Assembly: GCF_024346975.1 (NCBI RefSeq)
Contig: NZ_AP024885.1
Location: forward strand, 992,001 to 1,056,000
Origin: Vibrio neonatus
GTDB lineage: Bacteria; Pseudomonadota; Gammaproteobacteria; Enterobacterales; Vibrionaceae
Direction: 5' to 3'
Length of the DNA: 64,000 nt
Both the position numbers and the translations under genes were made by a program. Below are positions 9,200 to 17,266 of the stretch, piece after piece. The notes below the pieces were generated by a model. The model searched no databases. It was given only the letters and a program-made list of their open reading frames with translations, and was not told the DNA's origin. Within the stretch, counting starts at the first letter, position 1; each line of letters opens with the position of its first letter.

Positions 9200-10107
9200 A
9201 GTATCCTTTTATAAAAAATCAAATTCGAGGGAATTCTCATTAAAATTTCAAGAAATGAAATTGGAATTCAGTGTATGCAGGGTTTAAATAACAGTAAATA
9301 CTTATTTTTCGTTAGAAATTTAGCTGAGAAATAAATAATGTGACTTGTGTTGTTTTATTGTTCTAAATATCAAGTGTTAATGCTTAATAGGAAATATTGA
9401 TAAGTGGCTCTTATTTGGCTTATAAATAAAGTTAATTTATGGGTTGAAAGCTATTTTTTCTTTTTGATTGTTACGTGTTTTTCTTGAGCTAATCTCATTT
9501 AATTGATTGAATTTAATGGATTTGATGTGTTTTGTGAGAGGGTGCGCATAGCTGGTTTTATCATTTTTGCAAAATAAAAAGGCGATTAACCTCTAATTTA
9601 TTAAAATAAAAAGCCTATTTTGTGTTTTTGCTTTAAATAATGTTAATGCATCGTGAAAGGAGGTCGGTGGATATTCTTGTAATATTTATCGTTATATAAT
9701 CTTTAAATATTGTGATGCTCCGCTAACTTTTAGAATGTCATTGTTTTGAAATAAACGTTTAAAAGGCGAATAATTGGGTGATCATGCTCGTATTTTATAT
9801 GTAATATTACTTTCTTGAAGATGAAATATTTTGATGTTGAGCGTTTTAGTTGTGGATATATTGCATTTTGATGTACTTATTTGGCATCGAAAATGATGGA
9901 TATTTAGTCACGACGCGATGATAAAAGGTCGAAAATGCAACACTGATGTAACTTGCTACACCACTAGGCTAGGCACTGAACTTAAAATAATGTGAAGGTC
10001 GAGAGAAATTTAAAGCGTGTTTTTTGGGTAAACAGACAGAATTTTGTCGTGTTTTGCAGTAAACTGGTACGCTATTTCATTGCTAAAGACGTGATACTAA
10101 TAAACCT
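9200..10107. other. Long AT-rich non-coding gap between chitinase and zur-like gene
   Basis: About 900 bases with no convincing gene on either strand. It must hold the promoter of the chitinase (leftward) and of the Fur-family gene (rightward). I searched by eye for a TGTGA-N6-TCACA CRP site and found only half sites (for example TGTGA near 9340 and 9533). The length is unusual for this compact window, so an unannotated small RNA is possible, but no clear hairpin plus T-run supports one. Confidence 0.5.
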
Positions 10108-10581
10108 ATGTCAGATATTTTAAAACTTTCTTACTCTAAAATGATTATTGAGCATGCAACTGCCAAGTGTAAGCAGAATGGTGGTCAACTAACCAATAAG
10201 AGAAAACAGATTCTTTTGTGCTTAACGGGATCAGAGAAAGCATTATCTGCTTATGAGATCGTTGATCTCTATAAAGAGATGTACGGCGAAAGTATGTCAG
10301 CAATGTCGGTTTATCGTATTTTGGAGTTCTTACAAGAGCAGGGTTTAGTGCATCGATTGCAAATTGCCAATAAATACATCTCTTGTATGCACATTACCTG
10401 CGATCACAATCACCAAGCGTCACAGTTTCTGATTTGTTCAAACTGCTTCAAGGTGAAAGAAATTAGCATTAGCTCTGCTTTGGTTGAAGAGTTAAGAGAA
10501 AACGTAGCGCAAGCTGGGTTTGTGTTTGCCAGTGAGCAGCTTGAAGTGAATTGCTTGTGTGACGATTGTAAGGAGCTTTAG
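10108..10581 (+). CDS. zur: Fur-family transcriptional regulator, Zur-like
   Basis: A 157-residue Fur-family protein. The winged-helix domain (about 20-85) has LTNKRKQILLCLTGSEKALSAYEIV and a recognition region MSAMSVYRILEFL. It is followed by a His/Cys-rich metal region (CMHITCDHNHQ) and a dimerisation domain with structural zinc pairs CSNC and CDDC. The C-terminal Cys-x-Cys-x2-Cys tail resembles Zur more than Fur. Zur represses zinc uptake genes when zinc is plentiful. No zinc transporter gene is next to it here, so the Zur call is by sequence pattern only. Confidence 0.75.
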   Translation: MSDILKLSYSKMIIEHATAKCKQNGGQLTNKRKQILLCLTGSEKALSAYEIVDLYKEMYGESMSAMSVYRILEFLQEQGLVHRLQIANKYISCMHITCDHNHQASQFLICSNCFKVKEISISSALVEELRENVAQAGFVFASEQLEVNCLCDDCKEL

Positions 10582-10644
10582 TTTTTCTAACTAGTGCTCT
10601 TGCAAGTGACAATGCTGTTCAGGATGAGTCGCATATCGCATAGA

Positions 10645-10686
10645 CAAAAAAAGAGGATAGGCCGATCAGGCTTATCCTCTTTTTTA
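10645..10686. terminator. Bidirectional terminator between zur-like and VOC genes
   Basis: An A-rich run, the stem GAGGATA(G) paired with (T)TATCCTC around the loop core GGCCGATCAGGC, and a T-run. The A-run on the left and T-run on the right let it serve both convergent genes. Confidence 0.8.
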
Positions 10687-10727
10687 ATGAATATTTTGTC
10701 CTAAACACGCTATAGCGAATATTGAGC

Positions 10728-11213
10728 TTATTCGTAATCTGTCGCGTATGTTTCTTCGTACGTATGCGAGTAAAGCTCAAATAAATTACCGAACGGGTCT
10801 TCTAGGTAAACCATTTGCGCAGGCTTGCTGTCGTCTTCTGGGTGATACCGCATAATATCCATACGTACTTTACCGCCGTATTGCTCAGTACGTTCTATAA
10901 CACCTGCAAAATCATCAGTTTGCAGGCAGAAGTGGAAAATACCTAGACGAGAGAAATCAACTTCATGGCGTTGTTGACGTTCTTTCATTTCAAACATCTC
11001 TACACCGATACCATCAGAAGTCACCAAGTGGGCAATGTTAAAGCCTTTAAAGCCTTCACCAAATACGGCGATACACATACGACCGATTGCAGTTTCACGC
11101 TCTTCAATCACCTTGGTGTTGTTCATGACAATTTTTAGGCCAAGTGCTTTAGTATAAAACTCAACTGCTTGGTCCATATCGCCAACCATAATGCCTACGT
11201 GGTTCATTTTCAT
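10728..11213 (-). CDS. VOC-family (glyoxalase-fold) protein
   Basis: A 161-residue protein of the vicinal oxygen chelate fold. It starts MKMNHVGIMVGDMDQAVEFYTKALG, with His5 as a likely metal ligand. The second half has FHFCLQTDDFAGVIER (another His) and ends with VYLEDPFGNLFELYSH, where the Glu is the usual last ligand. This is the lactoylglutathione lyase/dioxygenase superfamily; the substrate cannot be read from sequence. It stands alone, convergent with the zur-like gene. Confidence 0.8.
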   Translation of the reverse strand: MKMNHVGIMVGDMDQAVEFYTKALGLKIVMNNTKVIEERETAIGRMCIAVFGEGFKGFNIAHLVTSDGIGVEMFEMKERQQRHEVDFSRLGIFHFCLQTDDFAGVIERTEQYGGKVRMDIMRYHPEDDSKPAQMVYLEDPFGNLFELYSHTYEETYATDYE

Positions 11214-11351
11214 AATCTGTTCCTATCTCTTGATGCTCGTTTCACGTTTTGTGACGTGCTTTGTTTTGATAGGAGAAGTATATGTAAGCGATGGTATTAA
11301 TAAAAATTATTATATTTTATTTAAATAATAATTTAAGGTTATCATCTGGCG

Positions 11352-12239
11352 TTATGCTGTGACACTCCATTGATTGCTTTGTATCAGATCGAGCATCGCT
11401 TTGCTGGCTTTTGATACGTAATGCTCTTTGCTCCAAATCGCAGCAAGCTCCCAGCGAATGTTTTGTTTGATGGGAATAAAGTAATAGTCATCAGGATTGA
11501 GACGTCGACAAATAGGCTCTGGCATAAAGCTAACCCCCATACCACTTTTGACCATAGCTGCCAGAAAATCCCATTGGCTACTTCTTACTCCTATGCTTGG
11601 GGTGAAGCCCATTTCTACGCACATTTGCGTAATCACTTCTGAAATCACAAATTCTGAGTTGTACATATAAAAGGGCAGATCTTTTAACTCAATAATGTCG
11701 ATGACCTTTATACCTTGCCATTGAGCGGTTTTGGGCAGTACCGCTAAGATGGAGTGGGTATCTAACGGCCAAGTATTGAACCTAGAATCTTCTTGGGTAA
11801 GCATGGTTATCGAGATATCGATGTTGCCTTCGACAACATCACTTTCAAGCTTTCTACTGCCACTTTCTACAATAGAGACTTCTATGTCTGGGTATAGGCG
11901 AGAAAATTCTTGAATCAGGTTGGTATATAGATGCCCTACCATTGGCGGAATACCTAAGGTGATTTTACCCGATTTTAGGGTGTGTAAATCATTGAGCCTA
12001 ATTTGCATTTCTTTTTGTTGAAACAATACCGATTCTGCATAAGTGAAGACAATTTCACCCGCTTCAGTTAATTCAATATCTCGACCATTACGGTGTATCA
12101 AGGCATGCCCGTAGCTGGTTTCTAATGATTTCAATGCCTTACTAATTGTCGGTTGCGTGACAAATAGATGCTCTGAGGCTTTAGTAAAGCTACGGCAATT
12201 GACTAGGGTAGTGAAGTATTGAAGCGCCTTCATTGACAT
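11352..12239 (-). CDS. LysR-type regulator, probably controlling lrgAB
   Basis: About 295 residues. The N-terminal helix-turn-helix is typical (ALQYFTTLVNCRSFTKASEHLFVTQPTISKALKSLE), followed by a periplasmic-binding-like effector domain (GKITLGIPPMVG ... VKSGMGVSFMPEPICRRL). ATG codons at 12260, 12239 and 12233 are possible. I chose 12239 because MSMKALQYF gives the usual LysR N-terminus. It is divergent from lrgA-lrgB, an arrangement known for CidR-type LysR regulators that activate cid/lrg genes in response to acetate or overflow metabolism. That specific role is inferred from position. Confidence 0.82.
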   Translation of the reverse strand: MSMKALQYFTTLVNCRSFTKASEHLFVTQPTISKALKSLETSYGHALIHRNGRDIELTEAGEIVFTYAESVLFQQKEMQIRLNDLHTLKSGKITLGIPPMVGHLYTNLIQEFSRLYPDIEVSIVESGSRKLESDVVEGNIDISITMLTQEDSRFNTWPLDTHSILAVLPKTAQWQGIKVIDIIELKDLPFYMYNSEFVISEVITQMCVEMGFTPSIGVRSSQWDFLAAMVKSGMGVSFMPEPICRRLNPDDYYFIPIKQNIRWELAAIWSKEHYVSKASKAMLDLIQSNQWSVTA

Positions 12240-12341
12240 ACAAGTATTCCATTTTGGCATGAATTATATCTATATTATTCATTGGAGTTCGTATTGGCAA
12301 TAATTAATAATGTCCGTGAAATAAATAGTTTGGCAATTCAC

Positions 12342-12737
12342 ATGAATATCGAAAAATTTAAGTATGCTGGAGTGACATTAGGACAAATTGTTGTGTTATG
12401 TCTGATCTGGCTACTCTCTAGTTGGTTAGTGACCAACTTTGACATCCCTTTACCTTCTAACGTATTTGGGATGTTTTTATTGTTAGCATTGCTGTTTAGT
12501 AATGTGGTGAAAGTACAGTGGTTAAAAGCCGGTTCAAGCTGGTTGATTGCAGAAATGTTGTTGTTCTTTATTCCGGCGGTAATTGCAGTGGTCAATTATG
12601 GCCCACTGTTTGAGCATCAAGGGTTAAAAATCGGCGCAGTTATCGTCATCAGTACCGCATTTGTATTAACCAGCACTGCGGTTGTCGTGGATACCGTTTA
12701 TCGATATGAGCTTAAAAAAATTAGGAGTAATCGATAA
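12342..12737 (+). CDS. lrgA: CidA/LrgA-family holin-like membrane protein
   Basis: A 131-residue protein from the ATG at 12342; a TTG at 12282 extends the frame but adds an unlikely N-terminus. It has four predicted membrane helices and family motifs LPSNVFGMFLLLALLF and WLIAEMLLFFIPAVIAVVNYG. CidA/LrgA proteins are holin-like and act with LrgB in control of murein hydrolase activity, and in some bacteria in pyruvate uptake. The stop overlaps the lrgB start (TAATG). Confidence 0.88.
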   Translation: MNIEKFKYAGVTLGQIVVLCLIWLLSSWLVTNFDIPLPSNVFGMFLLLALLFSNVVKVQWLKAGSSWLIAEMLLFFIPAVIAVVNYGPLFEHQGLKIGAVIVISTAFVLTSTAVVVDTVYRYELKKIRSNR

Positions 12738-13420
12738 TGCACATGTATATCGCGATTTTTTGCTTGTTGTTTACCCTAGCCGGTTACTATTTAACAAAAG
12801 CAATGCATGGCCGTTTTCAACAAGTTTGGTTGATTCCTTTGGTATCCGTACCGGTACTTATTGTGGCTATGCTGTTGATCTCAGGGATCAGTTACACAGA
12901 TTACATTCAAGAATCACATTGGTTGGTATGGATGTTAGGTCCTGCAACGGTAGCGTTCGCTATCCCTGTTTATGAAAATAAAAAGGTAATTAGAAACCAT
13001 TGGTTGTCGATTACTACCGGCGTGATTGTTGCGGTTATTGCTGCCTTGGTGAGCACTATATTGCTGAGTAAAGCAATGCACCTGTCCGATCTTTTACAAA
13101 AAAGCCTCGCGGTACGTTCTATTACCACTCCGTTTGCAGTCGTGGCTTCTAAAGAGATTGGTGGTAAACCCGACTTAACGGCTATCTTTGTGGTAATGAC
13201 AGGTATCGTTGGTATTGTGGTGGGTGAGACAATGCTAGGTTTATTTAAAGTACGCTCCCGTCATGGTCAGGGAGCAGGCCTAGGGGCTTCAGCTCACGGT
13301 TCTGGCACGGCTATCGCTTACGGAATCCATAGCAAAGCGGGTACCATCGCCAGTTTGATTATGCTGTTTTCAGGCGTGGCAACAGTGCTTATTGCACCAG
13401 CTCTAACTCTGGTGATATAA
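12737..13420 (+). CDS. lrgB: LrgB-family membrane protein
   Basis: A 227-residue polytopic membrane protein with the conserved LrgB signatures KSLAVRSITTPFAVVASKEIGG and GQGAGLGASAHGSGTAIAYG. It is translationally coupled to lrgA, and a strong terminator follows at 13451. The pair is divergent from a LysR regulator. Confidence 0.92.
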   Translation: MHMYIAIFCLLFTLAGYYLTKAMHGRFQQVWLIPLVSVPVLIVAMLLISGISYTDYIQESHWLVWMLGPATVAFAIPVYENKKVIRNHWLSITTGVIVAVIAALVSTILLSKAMHLSDLLQKSLAVRSITTPFAVVASKEIGGKPDLTAIFVVMTGIVGIVVGETMLGLFKVRSRHGQGAGLGASAHGSGTAIAYGIHSKAGTIASLIMLFSGVATVLIAPALTLVI

Positions 13421-13450
13421 GCTAGACAACAACGAAACTCAGAATCTAGA

Positions 13451-13483
13451 GGGCAACGATGGTTAAAGATCGTTGCCCTTTTT
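13451..13483 (+). terminator. Terminator of lrgAB
   Basis: A perfect 10-bp stem GGGCAACGAT / ATCGTTGCCC with an 8-base loop, followed directly by TTTTT. It marks the end of the core region; cassette-type DNA begins after it. Confidence 0.92.
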
Positions 13484-14067
13484 GCATTTAATGCAGGAAT
13501 TGCATCACTGAATGGCAGCAACGCTAAAATCGCCTTCAGCCCTCCATTTTTGTTAAGTATGGAGCGATAGACATTTACTACATACCAGATGGATAGGGGC
13601 TAGGTATGCACGAGTAGATATGGGCTTAATCTATAGAGATATGGCGGAGTACCAGCTATCAATATGTTTAAAGTTCGCTGTTTTAACTTTACAGTTAAGT
13701 AGGGGTGTTAGTGGGAGAATTACTTTACAGGTTGAGAACTATTTTTGTTTGAGTGTTGTATTATTGATTATATTACGTACCTATTAACTATTGATACAAC
13801 TACTAGCTCATGGTTGTTGCTGAGTTCTGGAGGAATTTTACTCTCTTGGTATTGCTATGTTTAGTCGATGTATTTAATACGCTACACTCCTCAAAAAACT
13901 TAATAACGTAGAGCTAGCAAAAATACACGGTATGTAAGTTAAGTACACTTAATCAGCATTCTAGTTGATCTACAACGCTTGGCATTTTTATACAGAGTTA
14001 GGTTTTTTATCAGCTCTAAATATTGGCTATGGTAAAGTATATCAGATGATTTAAATGGAGGTATTTC
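13484..14067. other. Non-coding lead-in of the cassette block
   Basis: About 580 bases without a supportable gene. Near its right end it contains an attC-like piece (13974-14003), described separately. The rest is AT-rich and may be a decayed cassette. Confidence 0.5.
13974..14003 (+). repeat. attC-like remnant upstream of the SHOCT lipoprotein cassette
   Basis: AACGCTTGGCATT (13974-13986) is shared exactly with the sites at 14560 and 16079 and resembles the AACGCGTGGCGTT core of Vibrio cholerae repeats. It is followed by GTTAGGT (13997-14003), a perfect match to the integron insertion core GTTRRRY. The left outer arm is not recognisable, so the site is probably degenerate or truncated. Confidence 0.55.
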
Positions 14068-14541
14068 ATGCGTAACTTGTTAAGTTTTTCTTTAGCTAGT
14101 TTGTTGGTTGGTTGTTCGTTGAAACCTAGTCATGTCGGTGAACCTGTACACACTAAAGATGGTGATGAGTTCAGTATTCGACAAACAGATACTGGCTTTA
14201 CTGTAGCTGGTCATTATAGTGAATATCAATTTGTAAGAAGTAGCCGTGATGGCTTTATTGGGTGTACGAAACTAATTAACGATGCAGCACAAGACTATGT
14301 AACTAAAACTGGACAATCTGTGCGTCAGCCAAGCTGGGAAGACGTTACGATCGTAGATCATGGTCGGGATATAATTACGGCAGTTATGAACGTAAATTGT
14401 GAATATACATACCAATATGCAAAACCTGCTGATCCTAAAACTAAAGTCACGGATTTAAAATCGCTAGCTGACTTGTATGAACGTGGTGTATTGACTGACT
14501 CTGAGTTTACGAAAGCAAAATCAAACCTGCTAGAAAACTAA
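14068..14541 (+). CDS. Cassette-encoded SHOCT-domain lipoprotein
   Basis: A 157-residue protein with a lipoprotein signal (FSLASLLVGCSL, Cys at about residue 16). A central region of unknown fold holds further Cys residues, and the C-terminal SHOCT motif is KSLADLYERGVLTDSEFTKAKSNLL. SHOCT motifs are short helical tails found on many unrelated proteins, so no function is implied. A GGAGG ribosome-binding site lies 8 bases before the ATG. An attC-like sequence flanks it on each side, as expected for an integron cassette. Confidence 0.72.
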   Translation: MRNLLSFSLASLLVGCSLKPSHVGEPVHTKDGDEFSIRQTDTGFTVAGHYSEYQFVRSSRDGFIGCTKLINDAAQDYVTKTGQSVRQPSWEDVTIVDHGRDIITAVMNVNCEYTYQYAKPADPKTKVTDLKSLADLYERGVLTDSEFTKAKSNLLEN

Positions 14542-14585
14542 AACCTTAAGCTGATTCCTAACGCTTGGCATTATAAACAGCCCCT
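14539..14585 (+). repeat. attC-like site after the SHOCT lipoprotein gene, right half missing
   Basis: It begins at the stop codon and contains AACGCTTGGCATT (14560-14572), the same 13-mer as at 13974 and 16079, then CAGCCCC. The matching right arm does not follow; an IS110-type fragment begins soon after. At 15083 GTTATGCG reappears, which could be the displaced right half. Confidence 0.5.
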
Positions 14586-14678
14586 ATTCAACTATCCTGA
14601 CGATATCTGTAGAGCTATCTGTGCAACCAATGTTCTCTCATGCTATGCATTGATAATATAGCTTATTGCTCAGGAGAT

Positions 14679-15014
14679 TTAACGGGCATTAAGCGAGTTG
14701 AAGAGCACTGAACTGCTTCTTTTAGTAACGGCATCATTCAGGTCGTTCTTTCCTTTAGTTCGATAAGGGACCATATATTTAACGGCCATAATGTGGGTAT
14801 CGTGTCCCAGTTTATTGAGTGTTCTTACCCAATAATGTGCACCACCACACGCTTCAACGTCTATACGCATGAGTGACATATTTGCTATTGTAGTCAGTAG
14901 TTTAGAGCGGGTTGCCGACTTATTAAGTATGACTTTACCATTTTGGTCTACCGCATGAAGACTAAAGTGGTTTTTAGCTAGGTCGATACCGCAGAAATAA
15001 GAATAATCAGACAT
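14679..15014 (-). pseudogene. IS110-family transposase, N-terminal fragment
   Basis: From ATG 15014 (GGAGG ribosome-binding site) the product begins MSDYSYFCGIDLAKNHFSLHAVD, the DEDD/RuvC-like start of IS110 transposases. It continues through MRIDVEACGGAHYWVRTLNKLGHD to RTKGKNDLNDA. After NDA the family sequence stops, and an unrelated 16-residue tail leads to a stop. The whole C-terminal half with the catalytic Ser (Transposase_20) is missing, so it cannot transpose itself. It lies in reverse orientation between two cassettes. Confidence 0.8.
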
Positions 15015-15129
15015 GGTGCCTCCGATGCATTTAAGCATCACATAAGTGTGGCAGATTCTCTGTAGGGGGAATTTATATCATTCGTTATGCGCCCCAAGAG
15101 GATGGATGGTAATTTAAGAGGAATAGGAT

Positions 15130-16056
15130 TTGGCGATAGAATCACCTTTATTTCAGAGCGCTATGGAGTTACTTGGTCACTCTATAACCCACTACAATGG
15201 TAAGAAAGAATTAGATCGAAAATTGCTAATTTTGCATTTAGCAAATGCTGTAGAACTAGTCTTAAAAGACTTAGTGCTTGACGCTGGTGAATCAATATAC
15301 AAAGGACCCAAAGAAACAATTACTATTCAAGGTTGCCTTAAGATCTTGCAAGATAAATCGATACACTTACCTCTGCTGAATAAAATAGAGCTCTTGATAG
15401 ATGAAAGAAATGCTCTACAGCATCGCTTCGGTTCACCAAACGAATTGACTAGCATTTTCTATATGAATATCGCGGAGAGCTTTTTTCGAGAGGTGCTGAA
15501 AACTCATTACGATCAGGAATACGATGAAGTTATCAATCAATTCGCTGACGAATCGGATTTGCTTGAATATAAGCTAAATGACCCAACTAATGATCAAGAG
15601 TTAGATAAACTTAAAGACTTAGCAAAAATACACCCATTGGGTGCATTACTTTCTGCTTGGACTTACATTGAAAAAGAAATCGAAGAATTTGCAGAGAAAA
15701 CAAGCTTAAATTTTCTCAGTCGTCGTCCTTCAACAATAGACTTGGTCAATGGGCGTTGGGAAAAGTTTGGTGTCGTCGTACCAAACTCACTTAGTGAACG
15801 TTTTAACGAAGCTCGTCGATTAAGAAATATGGCTGCGCATGGTCGCCTCGAGCCGACGACGGAAGATGTTATACCCTCTGTGGAGACAATCGAGGCATTT
15901 GAAAAGTGTTTACTAAATCTAGATAAAGCTAGCATCAAAGAATGCGCTGAAGTTGAGAAAGAAAGGCTTGAAAAAGAAAGGCAAGAATACCTTGAAAAAC
16001 GAGAAAAAGAAAAGCAACAGTTAGAAATCATTGATATGTTTGGTACAGGCGCATAA
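15130..16056 (+). CDS. Tandem HEPN-domain protein in an integron cassette
   Basis: A 308-residue protein from a TTG at 15130, preceded by AAGAGG at good spacing. Two helical regions each carry an RX4H motif, the catalytic signature of HEPN ribonucleases. The first is R93-NALQ-H98, in a domain starting ELLGHSITHYNGKKELDRKLLILHLANAVELVLKDLV. The second is R232-NMAA-H237-G, in a domain from LGALLSAWTYIEKEIEEFAE. A Lys/Glu-rich helical tail (about 270-300) ends it. An attC site begins at its stop codon. HEPN proteins are often RNases in toxin-antitoxin and phage-defence systems. Activity and partner are inferred; the domains could also be DUF4145-like without RNase action. Confidence 0.72.
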   Translation: MAIESPLFQSAMELLGHSITHYNGKKELDRKLLILHLANAVELVLKDLVLDAGESIYKGPKETITIQGCLKILQDKSIHLPLLNKIELLIDERNALQHRFGSPNELTSIFYMNIAESFFREVLKTHYDQEYDEVINQFADESDLLEYKLNDPTNDQELDKLKDLAKIHPLGALLSAWTYIEKEIEEFAEKTSLNFLSRRPSTIDLVNGRWEKFGVVVPNSLSERFNEARRLRNMAAHGRLEPTTEDVIPSVETIEAFEKCLLNLDKASIKECAEVEKERLEKERQEYLEKREKEKQQLEIIDMFGTGA

Positions 16057-16148
16057 CAAAGTGTTAAACAGGGGCTAAAACGCTTGGCATTATTAACTTG
16101 AAGCTAAGTTTAATGTTATGCGTTTTCGCCCGTTAACACGACGTTAAC
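16054..16148 (+). repeat. Complete attC recombination site (VCR-like)
   Basis: This 95-bp site starts at the HEPN gene stop codon with TAACAAAG. The outer left arm (16054-16083, including GTGTTAAAC, GGGGC and AAAACGC) pairs with the right arm (16120-16148, GCGTTTT, GCCC, GTTAACAC). The centre has AACGCTTGGCATT and GTTTAATGTTATGCG, matching the central blocks of Vibrio cholerae repeats. This is the best-preserved attC of the block and shows that the HEPN gene and the next gene are separate cassettes. Confidence 0.85.
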
Positions 16149-16171
16149 TTCTTTTGAGTTTGGAGGTAAAT

Positions 16172-17236
16172 TTGGCAGTAGGCTCAATTGGTAAAAAGCA
16201 AGCAAAGTCAGGAAACGTTGGGTACAGTGATCCAGTAACGATCCATGAGACCACGCGTTCAAGAATAGACTTTGTTCCATTCTATATAACTAAATCTCAA
16301 GGCGTAGAGCTTGCTGGAAAGATCATCACGTACAAGAAAGACAAAACTCCTTTTGGGTGGCTTCCCGTAGATGAGAAGTCTGTGTCATTACAAGCAGGAT
16401 CGTTGCTCAAACTATATGAAGCAATTAAATCTCACGTTGCGGTTAAAGATGAAACAGAGGGTGACTTTCTTCTAATTCGTGTCAATGACGGTACAGCTCA
16501 ATTAGCAGAGCATGACCCTCAATCCGTTGCAAATGCGTTAACAGCAGTGTTATCTCAAACTGAAATCGTTAAGCATCTGGAAAATACAGACCTATCTGAT
16601 GAATTAGCAAATGCATTAAAAGGCTCTATCCGCCTAAAAGACATGAAGTCAGCAGTTAATCAATTACGTAACCATCTAAGCAACCAAGAAAACGATGAAA
16701 AGATATACCAAAAATGGTGTGAGGAATATCCTTGGGCATTTGGTAATGCATACGTTGTTAACGACGATGTTAGAGCTATCTCCCCTCATGATCATTTAGA
16801 TTTGATGTTATCCAATGTCATTGGTGGTTTTCGGGATATCATCGAGTTGAAGCGCCCAAATATGGAAGTTTTAAACTACGATAGTTCTCATCGGAATTTC
16901 TATTTTTCTTCTGAAGTCTCTAAGGCAATTGGTCAATGCCATAGGTATATGGATGTCTTTAATGATGTTGCATCCAAAGGGTTAGCGGATCACCCCGAAA
17001 TTGTTGCATATCATCCAAGAGCAACGATTGTTATTGGTCGTTCTTACGATTGGTCTCCTGAAAAGCATAAAGCGCTACATGGCTTGAATTCAAGGCTAAC
17101 GAGTTTATCAATAATGACTTACGATCACCTTTTGAACCAAGGTGAAAGGATTGTAAATCTACTTGAACCCAGTCAATGTACTAAAAGTGAAAGCAATTCT
17201 ATAGACAATGATGATTGGTTAGATTTCGAGTTTTAG
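16172..17236 (+). CDS. sduA: Shedu anti-phage nuclease (SduA, DUF4263)
   Basis: A 354-residue protein. I chose the TTG at 16172 because GGAGG lies 5 bases before it; an upstream TTG at 16154 lacks this. The C-terminal half is a PD-(D/E)XK nuclease of the DUF4263 family: WAFGNAYVVNDD, then HLDLM with Asp210, then DIIELKRPN with Glu225 and Lys227, then SSEVSKAIGQCHRYMD. It ends with the family pattern RATIVIGRSYDWSPEKHK ... MTYDHLL. Shedu proteins protect bacteria from phages as single-gene systems. The N-terminal half (about 1-170) is the variable sensing region. An attC precedes it and a broken one follows. Confidence 0.85.
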   Translation: MAVGSIGKKQAKSGNVGYSDPVTIHETTRSRIDFVPFYITKSQGVELAGKIITYKKDKTPFGWLPVDEKSVSLQAGSLLKLYEAIKSHVAVKDETEGDFLLIRVNDGTAQLAEHDPQSVANALTAVLSQTEIVKHLENTDLSDELANALKGSIRLKDMKSAVNQLRNHLSNQENDEKIYQKWCEEYPWAFGNAYVVNDDVRAISPHDHLDLMLSNVIGGFRDIIELKRPNMEVLNYDSSHRNFYFSSEVSKAIGQCHRYMDVFNDVASKGLADHPEIVAYHPRATIVIGRSYDWSPEKHKALHGLNSRLTSLSIMTYDHLLNQGERIVNLLEPSQCTKSESNSIDNDDWLDFEF

Positions 17237-17239
17237 AAA

Positions 17240-17260
17240 GTTAACAAACGAGTATGGCAT
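17240..17260 (+). repeat. Truncated attC at the end of the cassette block
   Basis: GTTAACAAACGAG followed by TATGGCAT resembles the first bases of a VCR-type attC (TAACAAACG...) placed just after the sduA stop. The site is cut off within about 20 bases by the 3' end of the yjeH-like gene. This marks the right edge of the mobile block. Confidence 0.6.
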
Positions 17261-17266
17261 CACTAG

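Noticed and set aside
9200..10107. CRP-binding site or small RNA in the chitinase promoter region
   Set aside because: Only TGTGA half sites were seen, and no hairpin with a clear T-run.
15663..16031. Antisense open frame inside the HEPN gene
   Set aside because: It is a Ser/Arg-rich shadow of the real gene with no ribosome-binding site or family features.
13484..17260. An integron integrase gene for the cassette block
   Set aside because: No tyrosine-recombinase-like protein can be read on either strand in or near the block; the only mobile-element gene is the IS110 fragment.
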